Below are positions 14,943 to 24,013 of a DNA stretch of 42,396 bases, piece by piece. The notes under the pieces were generated by a model. The model was not told the DNA's origin and made no database searches. It saw only the letters and a program-made list of their open reading frames with translations. Positions within the stretch are counted from its first letter, which is position 1. Every line of letters starts with the position of its first letter. A program made the translations under genes and the position numbers. The stretch spans positions 1-42,396 of the forward strand of contig JADZDJ010000025.1 of the NCBI GenBank assembly GCA_020851115.1. The letters are read 5' to 3'. This DNA comes from Pirellulales bacterium. Lineage in GTDB: Bacteria; Planctomycetota; Planctomycetia; Pirellulales; JADZDJ01.

Positions 14943-16829
14943 ATGATGAACTATCTTCGAGCTCTCTGTTCTTGCTGGGCGGAGCGCAAGCAATCTTGGC
15001 GCAGATCGCAGCGGTTGGTTTCGCACGCAAATCTTCGCGCCTTTGAGCACTTGGAAATGCGGAATCTGCTTACCGTCGCGCTGACGTCGGTGACCGATCC
15101 GATCAACAGCAGCAATGCCGCAAACGCCGTGATTCAAGGGACCGGAGATGTTGGCGCGGCAATTTCCGTGGCCGCCACGGATGGAACGCTTATCACAAGC
15201 TCCGTGTCAACGACCGTTGGCGCCGATGGCAAATGGTCGATCGCGAGTCTCAATGTTGCCGGGTTGCACGACGGCACCATCACCTACATTGCTGGAGATA
15301 CGACTCATGGGCCGCCAAATGCGACACGGACGGCCGTGAAAGACACGGCGAGTCCGATCGTGCTGATCGTATCGGTGGTCAATCCATTGGCCCGTGGCGC
15401 CACGGGCAACGCGATTGTTCACGGCATTGGCGAAGTTGGCGCGACCGTCTCACTGAGCGCTAGCGATGGATCGCGCCTCACGAATCCGCTAACCACGACC
15501 GTGCCTGCCAATGGAGTCTGGTCCATCGAAGATCTCGATTTGAGCGAACTCCTCGACGGCACGATTCACTTGACCGTTACCGCGACCGACGCCGCCGGCA
15601 ATCGCGCCACCAGCAGCCGCGATACGTCGAAGATCACCGCGGATGGCAGCTTGTCCGGATTTGTCTATGTTGATGCCAACAAGAATCATCGACGCGACGC
15701 CAATGAACACGTGCTCCAAGGAGTGTTGTTGGCTTTGAATGGCGTAGACGGTTCCAACGCGCTCCTTCCTACCCGAACAACTTTAACCGCGAGCGATGGT
15801 TCTTATCAGTTTGCAGGACTGATTCCAGGGACTTACCAGATTCGAGAAGTGCAACCTGCGAAACTCAGTAGCCAACGCGCCCGAGCCGGCACGCTGGGAG
15901 GCGTGGCAAAAACCAACATCATTTCGCAGATTGAAATCGCTTCCGGCGATCATGGAATGCAGTATGACTTTGGCGAAAAAGGCTTGAAATCGTCCGCCAT
16001 ATCGATTAATCCGTTCTTGGCCTCTTCATCGCCTAGTCAACAGCAATTGACCGACGCCGTTGCCCGCGGCGGCACATTCGCGCCCGCAGTCACATCGATT
16101 GACAAGCTGCAAATCGACCCGACCGCGGCCAGTACAGTGAAATATGCAGTGCATTTCAATAAACCAGTTCGCGGCGTTGATATCAACGACTTTTTATTGT
16201 TTGTGAATGGTCTCACGGGCGCGGCGATAACCAAGGTCTCAGGAAGCGGCGACTCGTATACGGTCAGCGTGAATACCGGCGCGGGCAATGGAGCACTCAG
16301 TCTCAATCTTGGCGACAATGACACGATCGTCGATCGCCGCGGCATTCCGCTCGGCGGTGGAGGGCTGGCCAATGGTGCGTTTATCGGAAGCAGCTACACG
16401 ATTGCCAAAACACCGACACTATCGGTCACGTCTCTTCCGAATCCGATCGATCTAGTGAACGTCGCCACTGCATCGATTATTGGGACGGGCGAGCCAGGAG
16501 CCGTCATCTCGCTGGTTGTCGGCGATGTAACGCATTCGATCGCGGCAACATTCGCCCTGGTTGCGGCCGATGGCAGTTGGACCATCGGCGGATTGGATTT
16601 AACCGCGATCAACGACGGCTCACTTACGTTCACAGTCACAGCCCTCAACGCCGCCGGCAAGTCAGCTCAGTTGGTTCGCACCACCGAAAAGGACACCCTT
16701 GTTTCGGTCGTCGGCACGAATTTGCTTGACGACCCCAATCCCACCTCAGGCGTGTTCGGGTATAATAGTGTCTACTTTAATAAAGAGTCAGTGGTGAATA
16801 TCACTTTACCGGGTGATTTCGCACTATAG
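14943..16829 (+). CDS. Surface protein with LEPR-XLL-like motif, Ig-like and SdrD B-like domains
   Basis: A 628-residue exported or surface protein. It begins MMNYLRALCSC and has the N-terminal motif RAFEHLEMRNLLTVALT at about residue 34, a variant of the planctomycete 'LEPRxLL' motif found on giant surface proteins. Two Ig-like repeats follow, each with the pattern 'G-GDVGA-ISVAATDG...W SIASLNVAGLHDGTI', then an SdrD B-like domain (GSLSGFVYVDANKNHRRDAN to GTYQIREVQPA), an adhesin-type region with a calcium-style 'DPTAASTVKYAVHFNKPVRG' start, and a third Ig-like repeat. It ends abruptly after VVNITLPGDFAL. Relatives often run to thousands of residues, so it may be truncated. ATG 14943 and ATG 14946 are adjacent alternatives. 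Confidence 0.75.
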   Translation: MMNYLRALCSCWAERKQSWRRSQRLVSHANLRAFEHLEMRNLLTVALTSVTDPINSSNAANAVIQGTGDVGAAISVAATDGTLITSSVSTTVGADGKWSIASLNVAGLHDGTITYIAGDTTHGPPNATRTAVKDTASPIVLIVSVVNPLARGATGNAIVHGIGEVGATVSLSASDGSRLTNPLTTTVPANGVWSIEDLDLSELLDGTIHLTVTATDAAGNRATSSRDTSKITADGSLSGFVYVDANKNHRRDANEHVLQGVLLALNGVDGSNALLPTRTTLTASDGSYQFAGLIPGTYQIREVQPAKLSSQRARAGTLGGVAKTNIISQIEIASGDHGMQYDFGEKGLKSSAISINPFLASSSPSQQQLTDAVARGGTFAPAVTSIDKLQIDPTAASTVKYAVHFNKPVRGVDINDFLLFVNGLTGAAITKVSGSGDSYTVSVNTGAGNGALSLNLGDNDTIVDRRGIPLGGGGLANGAFIGSSYTIAKTPTLSVTSLPNPIDLVNVATASIIGTGEPGAVISLVVGDVTHSIAATFALVAADGSWTIGGLDLTAINDGSLTFTVTALNAAGKSAQLVRTTEKDTLVSVVGTNLLDDPNPTSGVFGYNSVYFNKESVVNITLPGDFAL

Positions 16830-17328
16830 GACACCGGCGACACCGCCGCGCGATGGGCACCGCCATAGTTGGCAGCGGTCGGGCCGTTGCCGTAACCTTC
16901 CAAATAGCGGTGGTACCGGAACGTTGGGGCCAACTTGGGTGGACGACGATTCGATTCTTGACGTATCCGGAAACCGAGGGGGCGGCGCGGAAGTCGGCAT
17001 TGGCAGTTCCACCGGTCCATCATCCCAACTGGCATGAGAAGAGCGTCCGTGAATTGCTTTCATCTCACCTTGGAAACGTGGAAGAACTGCTTTTGGATTT
17101 CTAAACGCCAAGCTGATAAAGTAGATTTTTCTTCAATCAGCAAGACACAGCGGCCTTCGGCAATGTTACAATGAACGCTGGGGCATCGGCGGTCGACTAT
17201 GGGGCGTCTGAGCAGCGGGTTTAGCCATCAAAGTCACAACGGCTATCATCACAAGTCCTGTCTGATCCATTGCATTGGATGGAACGGCAGTTTTTTATGA
17301 TTTCATTCCGACGGGAGAATACCAGTCA
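16830..17328. other. 499-base region without a clear gene
   Basis: Open frames at 16813-17037 and 16853-17104 have no start signals and odd composition. The segment could be decayed 3' sequence of the preceding surface-protein gene, but I see no recognisable domain in any frame. Confidence 0.35.
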
Positions 17329-18261
17329 ATGAAGGATTATGCGTTTGCAGTTGCGGTCTCAATCGCGGCATCCCTATTTAGTAGTGTAACGGTTGCGGCG
17401 ACTTATTCGATCACTCCCGTGGTCAGTGCTGCCTTTCAAAGCGACTTCACTCAGCTCCCCGTGGTGCCGAATTTCAACAACATGAATGTTGGCGCAACCT
17501 ATATCTACCAAGTCGATTTCGTCTTGTTGGCGTCCGACTTCAATGCTGCTGCGAATCAACGCGGCTTTGGGAATATCGCCTTTGATATTGCGCTGGCGGG
17601 AGACAGCCTCCAGAGCGCCTTAAATCGCAATTGGTTGACCGATATTCCCCTAGTCGATACCAACGGATCACAGGGCGGAGGTTTGCTGCCGCTGTTGGAC
17701 CTCAGTGCCGACATCGGCGGCGATACCGACGACATGATGGATATTTTTTCCAGTATCGATGTCATCCCTTCTCCAAATCCGGCGGACCCACGCCCACACG
17801 TCGGGGAATCGCCAGGAACTGTATTGGGATTTATGTACCTCAGTTGGGATGGCATCGGCCCGGAAACCGTCACGGCGCAGCCCCAAGTGACCGCGAATGG
17901 ACCCCAAGTGTCGTTTGCCCGCATTGATAATGGCCAATTTCAGCAAGATCTAGCGGCCGTCTTGATGAATGCGACGCTCACCTTTGGAATTGCTCCGAGC
18001 AATGGCGATTTTGACACCGACGGCGACGTGGACGGGGCCGACTTTGTGATCTGGCAAACGCATTATCCCACCGCCACCGGCGCAACCTTAGCCGAGGGCG
18101 ATGCCGATCTCGATGGCGATATCGACGGCGCAGATTTTGTGTTGTGGCAGACCAATTTCCCGTCGCCCATTTCTGGCGCGGCTGCGGTTCCGGAGCCGTC
18201 GGCTTGGGTCGGCTGCGCACTTGGCTGGATGTTCATCTCTTGGCGACTGCGGCGAAGATAA
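17329..18261 (+). CDS. Exported dockerin-like protein with PEP-CTERM sorting signal
   Basis: A 310-residue secreted protein from ATG 17329, where the signal peptide MKDYAFAVAVSIAASLFSSV begins; GGGAG-type pairing is weak. The middle is a beta-rich domain of unknown function (SITPVVSAAFQSDF to MNATLTFGIAPSN). Two dockerin type I-like calcium repeats follow: NGDFDTDGDVDGADFVIWQT and EGDADLDGDIDGADFVLWQT. The C-terminus is a PEP-CTERM sorting signal: VPEPSAWVGCALGWMF, then a short hydrophobic stretch and RLRRR. Such signals are processed by an exosortase; none is encoded in this window. This is a very common planctomycete protein architecture. Anchoring or secretion at the cell surface is inferred. 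Confidence 0.8.
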   Translation: MKDYAFAVAVSIAASLFSSVTVAATYSITPVVSAAFQSDFTQLPVVPNFNNMNVGATYIYQVDFVLLASDFNAAANQRGFGNIAFDIALAGDSLQSALNRNWLTDIPLVDTNGSQGGGLLPLLDLSADIGGDTDDMMDIFSSIDVIPSPNPADPRPHVGESPGTVLGFMYLSWDGIGPETVTAQPQVTANGPQVSFARIDNGQFQQDLAAVLMNATLTFGIAPSNGDFDTDGDVDGADFVIWQTHYPTATGATLAEGDADLDGDIDGADFVLWQTNFPSPISGAAAVPEPSAWVGCALGWMFISWRLRRR

Positions 18262-18417
18262 TCATTCGGTTTCTGTTGGCCCGTGAAGGTTGGATCCGAG
18301 CAAATAGTTTCTAGCGATTCACTTTTCCACCTTCAACTTAGGTCGGCTCCACATCGTAGGAACGGTTGAGCGACACGGCATGCTTGCGAATGCGGTCGGA
18401 ATGCCTGCTTTCAAACG

Positions 18418-19185
18418 TCATTTCCGCCGCGCCCACAGAACGCCGAATTTCATCAAGCGATACTCGAAGAAATTCTTATGGATTTCGACCGCAAAACCAT
18501 GCCGCGTCAACAACTCGACTAGTTCCTGGTGGCGCTGCTGCGGCGTGTACTCGTGAAACTCCATCACGATTCGATCGATGCGGGCGAATGTCTCGCCGTC
18601 CAGTTCACGGAAGATTTCGTATTCCCCTCCTTCGCAATCACACTTTAGATAGTTCACGCGCTGGATGCCGTTGTCGTCGAGCATTCGTTGCAACGATTTC
18701 ACGGGGGCGCGCTCCGTGACCGGCTGCGATTGATACCAGCCGTACCGCAGTTTGATCAGAATTCGCGTGGCAATCATCGGCTTCCAGGCGGCACGGTGGT
18801 TGACGATATTAAAGCCGGGGTAGGTGACTATCTCGAAGGTCTCGCCGTCGCGGCCGGCGGCTGCCTGGATCGGTACGACGTTCGTCAAGCCGTTTCGCTC
18901 GATATTCAGTCGCAGCACGTCCATCGCGCTGGTTGGCTCGACGGCCAAAACCTTGCCTTGCGTCGCCTGCCGAGCGGCCCATAAGACAAAGATGCCCATA
19001 TTGGCGCCGATATCGACCACGGTATCGGTCGGGCGAATCTCAAAGCCGGGGCGCTCGTACCGCCGTTTCTTGAAGATCTCGTTGACCACATACCGCGCGG
19101 CTCCCTTCTGCTGCGAAGTGGCAAGGTACAGCGACAGCCCATCGCCGAGGTCGAGCTTGAATTCAGGCGATGTGGTGGCGGACAT
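18418..19185 (-). CDS. FkbM-family methyltransferase
   Basis: A 255-residue SAM-dependent methyltransferase from ATG 19185; the frame is open 54 codons further upstream but the family-like sequence starts here (SPEFKLDLGDGLSLYLATSQ). Motif I is DTVVDIGANMGIFVLWAARQ, then KVLAVEPTSAMDVLRLNIER and NVVPIQAAAGRDGETFEI. The FkbM signature VNYLKCDCEGGEYEIFREL and RIDRIVMEFHEYTPQQ follow. FkbM enzymes usually O-methylate sugars or small molecules. The C-terminus FEYRLMKFGVLWARRK is typical. It stands alone, convergent to the PEP-CTERM gene; substrate unknown. Confidence 0.85.
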   Translation of the reverse strand: MSATTSPEFKLDLGDGLSLYLATSQQKGAARYVVNEIFKKRRYERPGFEIRPTDTVVDIGANMGIFVLWAARQATQGKVLAVEPTSAMDVLRLNIERNGLTNVVPIQAAAGRDGETFEIVTYPGFNIVNHRAAWKPMIATRILIKLRYGWYQSQPVTERAPVKSLQRMLDDNGIQRVNYLKCDCEGGEYEIFRELDGETFARIDRIVMEFHEYTPQQRHQELVELLTRHGFAVEIHKNFFEYRLMKFGVLWARRK

Positions 19186-19736
19186 ATCGAACGTGGCATG
19201 GAAGACGGAACCGATCAAGGGACCGACCAATATAAACTCACGCTTCGCCGCCGCGAAAGGGGCCAGGGAAACTCGACTTGGCGGCGAGCGGTCTCCCAGC
19301 AAGCAACTACCGATGACGTTTGTACTTGTTACGTGGGCTAACCGCATTTTCTCAGCGGGATTCGCTGTCGAGGTCTTTGTGCGCTTTTCAAGAAAAAATT
19401 ACGCGGAAATGAATGATGTAAGATCTGTGCGTTTTTCCCGAGCGCGGCGCAGATTTTCGTGAAGCACATTTCCGGTACATTTTGCATTTCTTTAGGAAGG
19501 ACTGCCGCCGATAGAAGGGTTTTACAACAGGGCGAAATCGGTTTGACTAGCCAATGCAACACAATTGCATCGGCTGGGGGCAAAGTTTGAACTGCCGAAC
19601 TCTGTGCGACGATTCGTCGCCGCCAGGGCATCGCGAGCGTTACGTAGCGCTTTGCAGAGAGGCTGCCCGATGCAATGGAGTTCGAGTGGCCGCTCGGCCT
19701 GCACCGCGCTTAGGTTTGTGGTTGGTTTTCGGCGAG
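19186..19736. other. 551-base intergenic region
   Basis: No gene supported. It contains a short palindrome ATGCAA-CACAA-TTGCAT at about 19553-19569, which could be an operator for the downstream gene. A frame overlapping 19554-19736 is an upstream extension of the next gene without start support. Confidence 0.4.
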
Positions 19737-20237
19737 ATGAACACCGGTCAAATTCCCCTCGTCATATTTACGGAAACTCATTGCGTTGCTGGATATATCG
19801 CCGGCACCGGTCAGCGGGTGCTGGAAATCTTGAACGAGCCGCATTCTCAATTTCTAAAGCTATCCGAAGCAACGCTCCAGTCGTTGGTGGACGGACAGCC
19901 GGTTTCGCTTTCCGAGGCGACCGTTCCAAAACCGCGCATCGTCTGCTGCGCCCTGACCTCGGCGACTCACGAAGCCCCCGAACGGCGGCGTTTTGCCTAT
20001 GTGGAGAAGCGCAAAAAAAAAGCGTTTGTGATTGCCCAAAATTACGAAATTCAGGGCAGCCTCAGCTTAAAAGGCACGCCTGAAGCCGTGGCCGCGCTCG
20101 GGCAGGAGTTGGGATCGTACTTTCCGGTGGCCGATGCGACGGTTCGTCATGTTCCTTCGAACCAGGTGTTGAAAGCAACCGTTGCCATCGTGAACAAGGC
20201 TTTTGTATCGCTGCTGCAAATCGGCGATCACGAATGA
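19737..20237 (+). CDS. Conserved-looking hypothetical protein
   Basis: A 166-residue protein from ATG 19737, preceded by GGCGAG. It starts MNTGQIPLVIFTETHCVAGY and has the segment GQRVLEILNEPHSQFLKLSE, a basic VEKRKKKAFVIAQNYEIQGS patch and a C-terminal TVAIVNKAFVSLLQI. The alternating hydrophobic pattern (FVIAQNYEIQGSLSLKG) suggests beta strands, and there are no transmembrane helices or signal peptide. I do not recognise the family. It is followed 150 bases later by an Flp-like pilin gene on the same strand. Confidence 0.55.
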   Translation: MNTGQIPLVIFTETHCVAGYIAGTGQRVLEILNEPHSQFLKLSEATLQSLVDGQPVSLSEATVPKPRIVCCALTSATHEAPERRRFAYVEKRKKKAFVIAQNYEIQGSLSLKGTPEAVAALGQELGSYFPVADATVRHVPSNQVLKATVAIVNKAFVSLLQIGDHE

Positions 20238-20387
20238 AATGGGGCAAAAATCGCGAGAATTGTTGCGAATTCGGCAAATGGGTTGAACCAAGCTGGTCGT
20301 TTGCAATTGGTGAACCGTGGGCTAGTCTTGGAATGTGCGATTTTGTTGGCCAGCGGGCCTTCGTAGGAACACCGATAGGAGAGCAAC

Positions 20388-20606
20388 ATGTACGCCGCTA
20401 CCCCCTTTCGTTTTGCCCGTCGCGGCGCGACCTTGATTGAGTATGCCGTCTTGGCTGGATTAGTAACCTTGGCCGTGGCGACGGCAATCATGGTTGCGGG
20501 GCAAAGGACAGCACTCAATCACGATGCCGCCGCCAAGGCGGCAGTCGGGACAATGCAGCAGCAATCGCCGCTCCAGGCGAGCGATCGTGCCGATGGGGGC
20601 CATTGA
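20388..20606 (+). CDS. Flp/Fap-type pilin-like small protein
   Basis: A 72-residue protein from ATG 20388 with AGGAG 8 bases upstream. MYAATPFRFARRGATLIEYA is a prepilin leader with processing expected after the Gly before ATLIEY. The hydrophobic helix YAVLAGLVTLAVATAIMVAG is the pilin helix, including the conserved Glu five residues after the cleavage site. A Gln/Ala-rich tail (QQQSPLQASDRADGGH) follows. Flp pilins are usually 50-65 residues and sit with tad genes; none of tadA-G, cpaA-F or rcpA appears here, so it is an orphan. Confidence 0.7.
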   Translation: MYAATPFRFARRGATLIEYAVLAGLVTLAVATAIMVAGQRTALNHDAAAKAAVGTMQQQSPLQASDRADGGH

Positions 20607-20671
20607 AGCCCGTTTCGCATCCATCCACGAAGTTCCTTCCCGTTTGGCCGATTTGCCTTGTTGAGCATCGT

Positions 20672-21169
20672 TTAGCCGCGCGGGAACTGGCGGCAGTACT
20701 CGTAGGCCGCCATCGCCACGGCCGTATGGACGTTGTAGGCGTACGGCAGCCCGAAGACGGGGATTTCCGCGACGCGATCGACCAGCGCCAGGTATTCTTC
20801 GGTCAGCCCTTGCCGTTCGTTGCCGACGACCAATGCCGTGCATCGCTCGAAGCGAAAATCGGGCAGGTTTTCCGAGCCGGTCGTTTGCTCCAGCCCGACC
20901 AGTTGATAGCCCTCGGCCTTCAATCCCTTCAGCACCGGCGGCAGCGTGCGATGCACTTCGAGTCGCACAGTGTCGGCTCCATCGCGGGCGATTTTTTCGA
21001 TCACTCGCGCTTGGCCGCAGCAGATGACGCGATCGACTCCGGCGCAGCCGGCCAGCCGCACGATATGCGACAGATTGACGTTGCTGCGCATCGGCGCGCA
21101 GGCGATGAGTAGCTCTCGGGGCCGTTCGAGCGGGGAGGGGGGCTTGTGGCGCTGGTGGAGGAAATTCAT
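20672..21169 (-). CDS. TrmH/SpoU-family RNA 2'-O-methyltransferase
   Basis: A 165-residue SPOUT methyltransferase from ATG 21169 that methylates ribose in tRNA or rRNA. SPOUT motif 1 is NVNLSHIVRLAGCAGVDRVI (the 'N.G.i.R.a' motif), motif 2 FRFERCTALVVGNERQGLTE (here 'VGnERqGL' replaces 'lGsEg.Gl'), and motif 3 VAEIPVFGLPYAYNVHTAVA, ending MAAYEYCRQ. The three motifs that form the trefoil knot are complete. No RNA-binding extension is present, so it is the short form. Target unassigned. A frame starting at 21259 is open but not supported. Confidence 0.85.
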   Translation of the reverse strand: MNFLHQRHKPPSPLERPRELLIACAPMRSNVNLSHIVRLAGCAGVDRVICCGQARVIEKIARDGADTVRLEVHRTLPPVLKGLKAEGYQLVGLEQTTGSENLPDFRFERCTALVVGNERQGLTEEYLALVDRVAEIPVFGLPYAYNVHTAVAMAAYEYCRQFPRG

Positions 21170-21290
21170 GGAAGGTTTCATGCAGGGGGCGGTTAAGGCA
21201 ATTGCCGCGACTTGTCGTTTCAAAGTACACTGGAACGATGTTTGCCGAAACGCCCGCATGCCCCATCGTACCTCTTATTACCGAGAATTC

Positions 21291-21821
21291 ATGGCTGGTC
21301 GCAAGTTTCAGCTACAGGCAACCTTCTTCGCGGTCCTGCTGGCGATGGCTGTTGGATGTACGGCGAAGTTCACGCCCGAAGCGGCGCCCGCCGTTTCCCT
21401 CCAGACGCTCGACTACGATGGCGTTCAGAAACTCGTCGCCAGCCACAAGGGCAAAGTCGTCGTCATGGACTGCTGGAGCACGTCGTGCGCACCCTGCATT
21501 CAAGAGTTTCCCAAACTTGTCGCTCTGCATAAAAAATACGGCCCCGGCAAGCTTGCCTGCATTTCGCTGAGCTTCGATTATGAAGGCATCGGTCAGCCGG
21601 AAGAAGTGAAGCCTGGTGTATTGGCGTTCCTGGAAAAACAGCAAGCGACGTTCGACAATGTACTGTGCAGCGAAGAATCAGATGCACTGCGCGGGAAGCT
21701 GGATCTGGCTGGCATTCCGGCGGTCTATGTTTACGACCGCGACGGCAACTACAAACGATTCGAAGGGAGCAAAGCGTACGACGAAGTGCTTCCACTGGTT
21801 GACAGCTTGATCAAGAAGTAG
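21291..21821 (+). CDS. TlpA-like thioredoxin-fold lipoprotein
   Basis: A 176-residue envelope thiol-disulfide protein from ATG 21291. The N-terminus MAGRKFQLQATFFAVLLAMA, then VGC, looks like a lipoprotein signal with Cys23 as the acylated residue. The redox centre is WSTSCAPC (Cys66 and Cys69), then IQEFPKLVALHKKYG, and the cis-Pro is in LAGIPAVYVYDRDGNYKRFE. The fold is TlpA/ResA-type. It could reduce or oxidise envelope proteins; no cytochrome c genes are nearby. ATG 21258 is an in-frame alternative. A stem-loop at 21838-21860 lies just past the stop. Confidence 0.85.
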   Translation: MAGRKFQLQATFFAVLLAMAVGCTAKFTPEAAPAVSLQTLDYDGVQKLVASHKGKVVVMDCWSTSCAPCIQEFPKLVALHKKYGPGKLACISLSFDYEGIGQPEEVKPGVLAFLEKQQATFDNVLCSEESDALRGKLDLAGIPAVYVYDRDGNYKRFEGSKAYDEVLPLVDSLIKK

Positions 21822-21837
21822 TGTTCCCATCGGTCGC

Positions 21838-21860
21838 TAACCGCGAGTAAACCGCGGTTA
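21838..21860 (+). terminator. Stem-loop after the TlpA-like gene
   Basis: TAACCGCG at 21838-21845 pairs with CGCGGTTA at 21853-21860 around a 7-base loop, starting 16 bases after the stop codon. The stem is perfect and GC-rich, but no U-tract follows. A terminator is the likeliest role. Confidence 0.4.
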
Positions 21861-22050
21861 ACGCGGATCGTGTCGAGGGTCCGGACAGCACAGATCAACG
21901 CAGGTGAAATCGATCGGGCAACGAGAGCTAGGTCGTGATGGCGGGATTTCGCATTCCACTTTATCGGCACAGGATTGCGTTCATCAGAGATTTCCGAGGC
22001 AATTTCGAGGCGTTCCTTCCCAATTCGATTCCTGAGTACCGACCTGGCCG

Positions 22051-23970
22051 ATGCCGAACCGCGTTCGCAATGTGCTGATGGTTTTTGTCCTCGCGGGAAT
22101 GGCGGCCGCCACGGGTTTCTGTATTTCGCGCGGCACTTTGCCGCCGGCAGACTATACGTTTATCAACGGCAGCGAAGTGAAGAGTCTCGATCCGCACACC
22201 GTCACCGGCGTCCCCGACCACCGGATCGTGGAGGAGCTCTTCGAGGGCCTTTGCCGCTGGGATCCTCAAACGCTGCAACCCGGTCCTGGCATTGCCGAGC
22301 GATGGGAAGTTTCGCCCGATGGTCGAAACTACAGGTTCTACTTGCGGAAAAACGCCCATTGGTCCGATGGCAGCCCCGTCACCGCGCACGACTTCATCTG
22401 GTCGTTCCGACGCTTGCTCCACCCTGAAACCGCGGCTCAATACGCGTACGAGCTTTGGTACGCGGAAAATGCCGAGCGATATACGGTGAGCGAAGTCGGC
22501 GTGGGGGATCGTGTCGAGATCGAACTGTTCGATCGTCCCGAAGGTGCTTTGCCGCACGCGGCCGGCAAGATCCTCAAGGGAAAGCTCATGGCGATCGAAT
22601 CGGCACGAATGCCGGACGAGCGGCATTCCAAGTACAGAAAACGGTTCGACAAAGATGCGGTTTACGTGGTTGAAATCGACGGCCGTCAGAGGCGTTTTCA
22701 TCAATCCGGCGGTCAAGGGCTAGAGAGATTCAAAACGCTGCTCATCGACTTCGACACGGTTGGAGTCCACGCCCTCGACGACTACACCATCGAGTTCAGG
22801 CTCAATCACCCGGTCCCCTATTTTGTGAATTTGATGGGTTTTTATCCAATGTTTCCCGTCCATCGTCGCTGCGTCGAAACCTACGGCTGGCCCGATTGGA
22901 TTCGACCCGAAAACCTCGTCTCGAACGGACCATTCATCCTGCAAAGCCGCCGGGTCCGCGATCGAATTCGACTGATCAAGAGCGAAACGTATTGGGACCG
23001 CGATCGGGTGAAGCTGAACTCCATCGATGCGCTTGCGGTTGAGTCGGAAACCACGGCGCTCAATCTCTATCTGACCGGTCAGACCGATGCTATTGCCGAC
23101 ACGGTGCCGATGTCGGTCGTTCGGGATTTGCTTGCGAGCGGCCGTTCCGACTTCAAGCCCGAACCCTATTTGGGAACGTATATGTTCCGATTGAATGTGA
23201 CGCGCAAGCCGCTTGACGATGTGCGCGTTCGCCAAGCGCTGAGCCTGGCGATCGATCGGCGAGAAATCGTGGAGCATGTCACCCAAGGCGGACAGATTCC
23301 CGCCGACAGTTTGGTTCCACCGGTGCTCCGGCGAAATGTGCCCTACGAAGCGGCTCATTGCGATCGAGAAAACGTGGTGAAAGCCCGCCGCTTGCTGGCG
23401 GAAGCAGGGTTTCCTGGTGGCGAAGGATTTCCGAAGCTCGCAATTTTGTTTAATCCGCTCGAACTGCATTCGTCGATCGCGCAGGTTATTCAATCGCAAT
23501 GGAAAGAAAATCTTGGCATCGGCATCGAGTTGCAACAGCAAGAATGGGGTGCCTATCAAAGTGCGCAAGTCCGGTTGGATTACGATATCGCGCGCTACGG
23601 CTGGATCGCCGACTACCCGGATCCGGCGACGTTTCTCAAGATGTGGGTTACCGGCGGCGGCAACAACAGCACCGGTTGGAGCAACCTGGAATATGACAAG
23701 TTGATCGAGCAAGCCCAGGACGCCGACCAGAACAGCCGCTTGGAAATTTATCACCGGGCGGAGCAGATTTTGATGAATGAATTACCCATAATACCGCTTT
23801 ATTATTATGTGAGCATGGGCATGACCGCGCCCTACGTGAAAGGCGTTTACGGCAATCTGCAGAATCTGCATCCGCTCAAGGAAGTGTCGATCGACTGGGA
23901 AGAAAAACGCCGCTTCCAGCCCCGAGGGCCGTTTCCACTCGATCACCCCTCAACGGCTGCCGCGCACTGA
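22051..23970 (+). CDS. oppA: Peptide ABC transporter substrate-binding protein
   Basis: A 639-residue extracytoplasmic solute-binding protein, family 5 (OppA/DppA), that captures peptides for the permease encoded next. The N-terminus MPNRVRNVLMVFVLAGMAAA is hydrophobic and leads to TGFC with Cys24, but the residue before Cys is Phe, so this is not a good lipobox and it may be an uncleaved anchor. The core is typical: FINGSEVKSLDPHTVTGVPD, RNYRFYLRKNAHWSDGSPVT, VRVRQALSLAIDRREIVEHV. Residues about 145-235 form an insert (GDRVEIELFDRPEGALPHAA onward) absent from E. coli OppA. First gene of the opp operon, 43 bases before oppB. Confidence 0.9.
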   Translation: MPNRVRNVLMVFVLAGMAAATGFCISRGTLPPADYTFINGSEVKSLDPHTVTGVPDHRIVEELFEGLCRWDPQTLQPGPGIAERWEVSPDGRNYRFYLRKNAHWSDGSPVTAHDFIWSFRRLLHPETAAQYAYELWYAENAERYTVSEVGVGDRVEIELFDRPEGALPHAAGKILKGKLMAIESARMPDERHSKYRKRFDKDAVYVVEIDGRQRRFHQSGGQGLERFKTLLIDFDTVGVHALDDYTIEFRLNHPVPYFVNLMGFYPMFPVHRRCVETYGWPDWIRPENLVSNGPFILQSRRVRDRIRLIKSETYWDRDRVKLNSIDALAVESETTALNLYLTGQTDAIADTVPMSVVRDLLASGRSDFKPEPYLGTYMFRLNVTRKPLDDVRVRQALSLAIDRREIVEHVTQGGQIPADSLVPPVLRRNVPYEAAHCDRENVVKARRLLAEAGFPGGEGFPKLAILFNPLELHSSIAQVIQSQWKENLGIGIELQQQEWGAYQSAQVRLDYDIARYGWIADYPDPATFLKMWVTGGGNNSTGWSNLEYDKLIEQAQDADQNSRLEIYHRAEQILMNELPIIPLYYYVSMGMTAPYVKGVYGNLQNLHPLKEVSIDWEEKRRFQPRGPFPLDHPSTAAAH

Positions 23971-24013
23971 TATTGTCTTTGTTTCAACATCGCTCACGCG
24001 ATCAAACTGTGCT

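Noticed and set aside
16813-17104. Open frames after the surface-protein gene
   Set aside because: No start signals, no recognisable motifs, and mutually overlapping on both strands.
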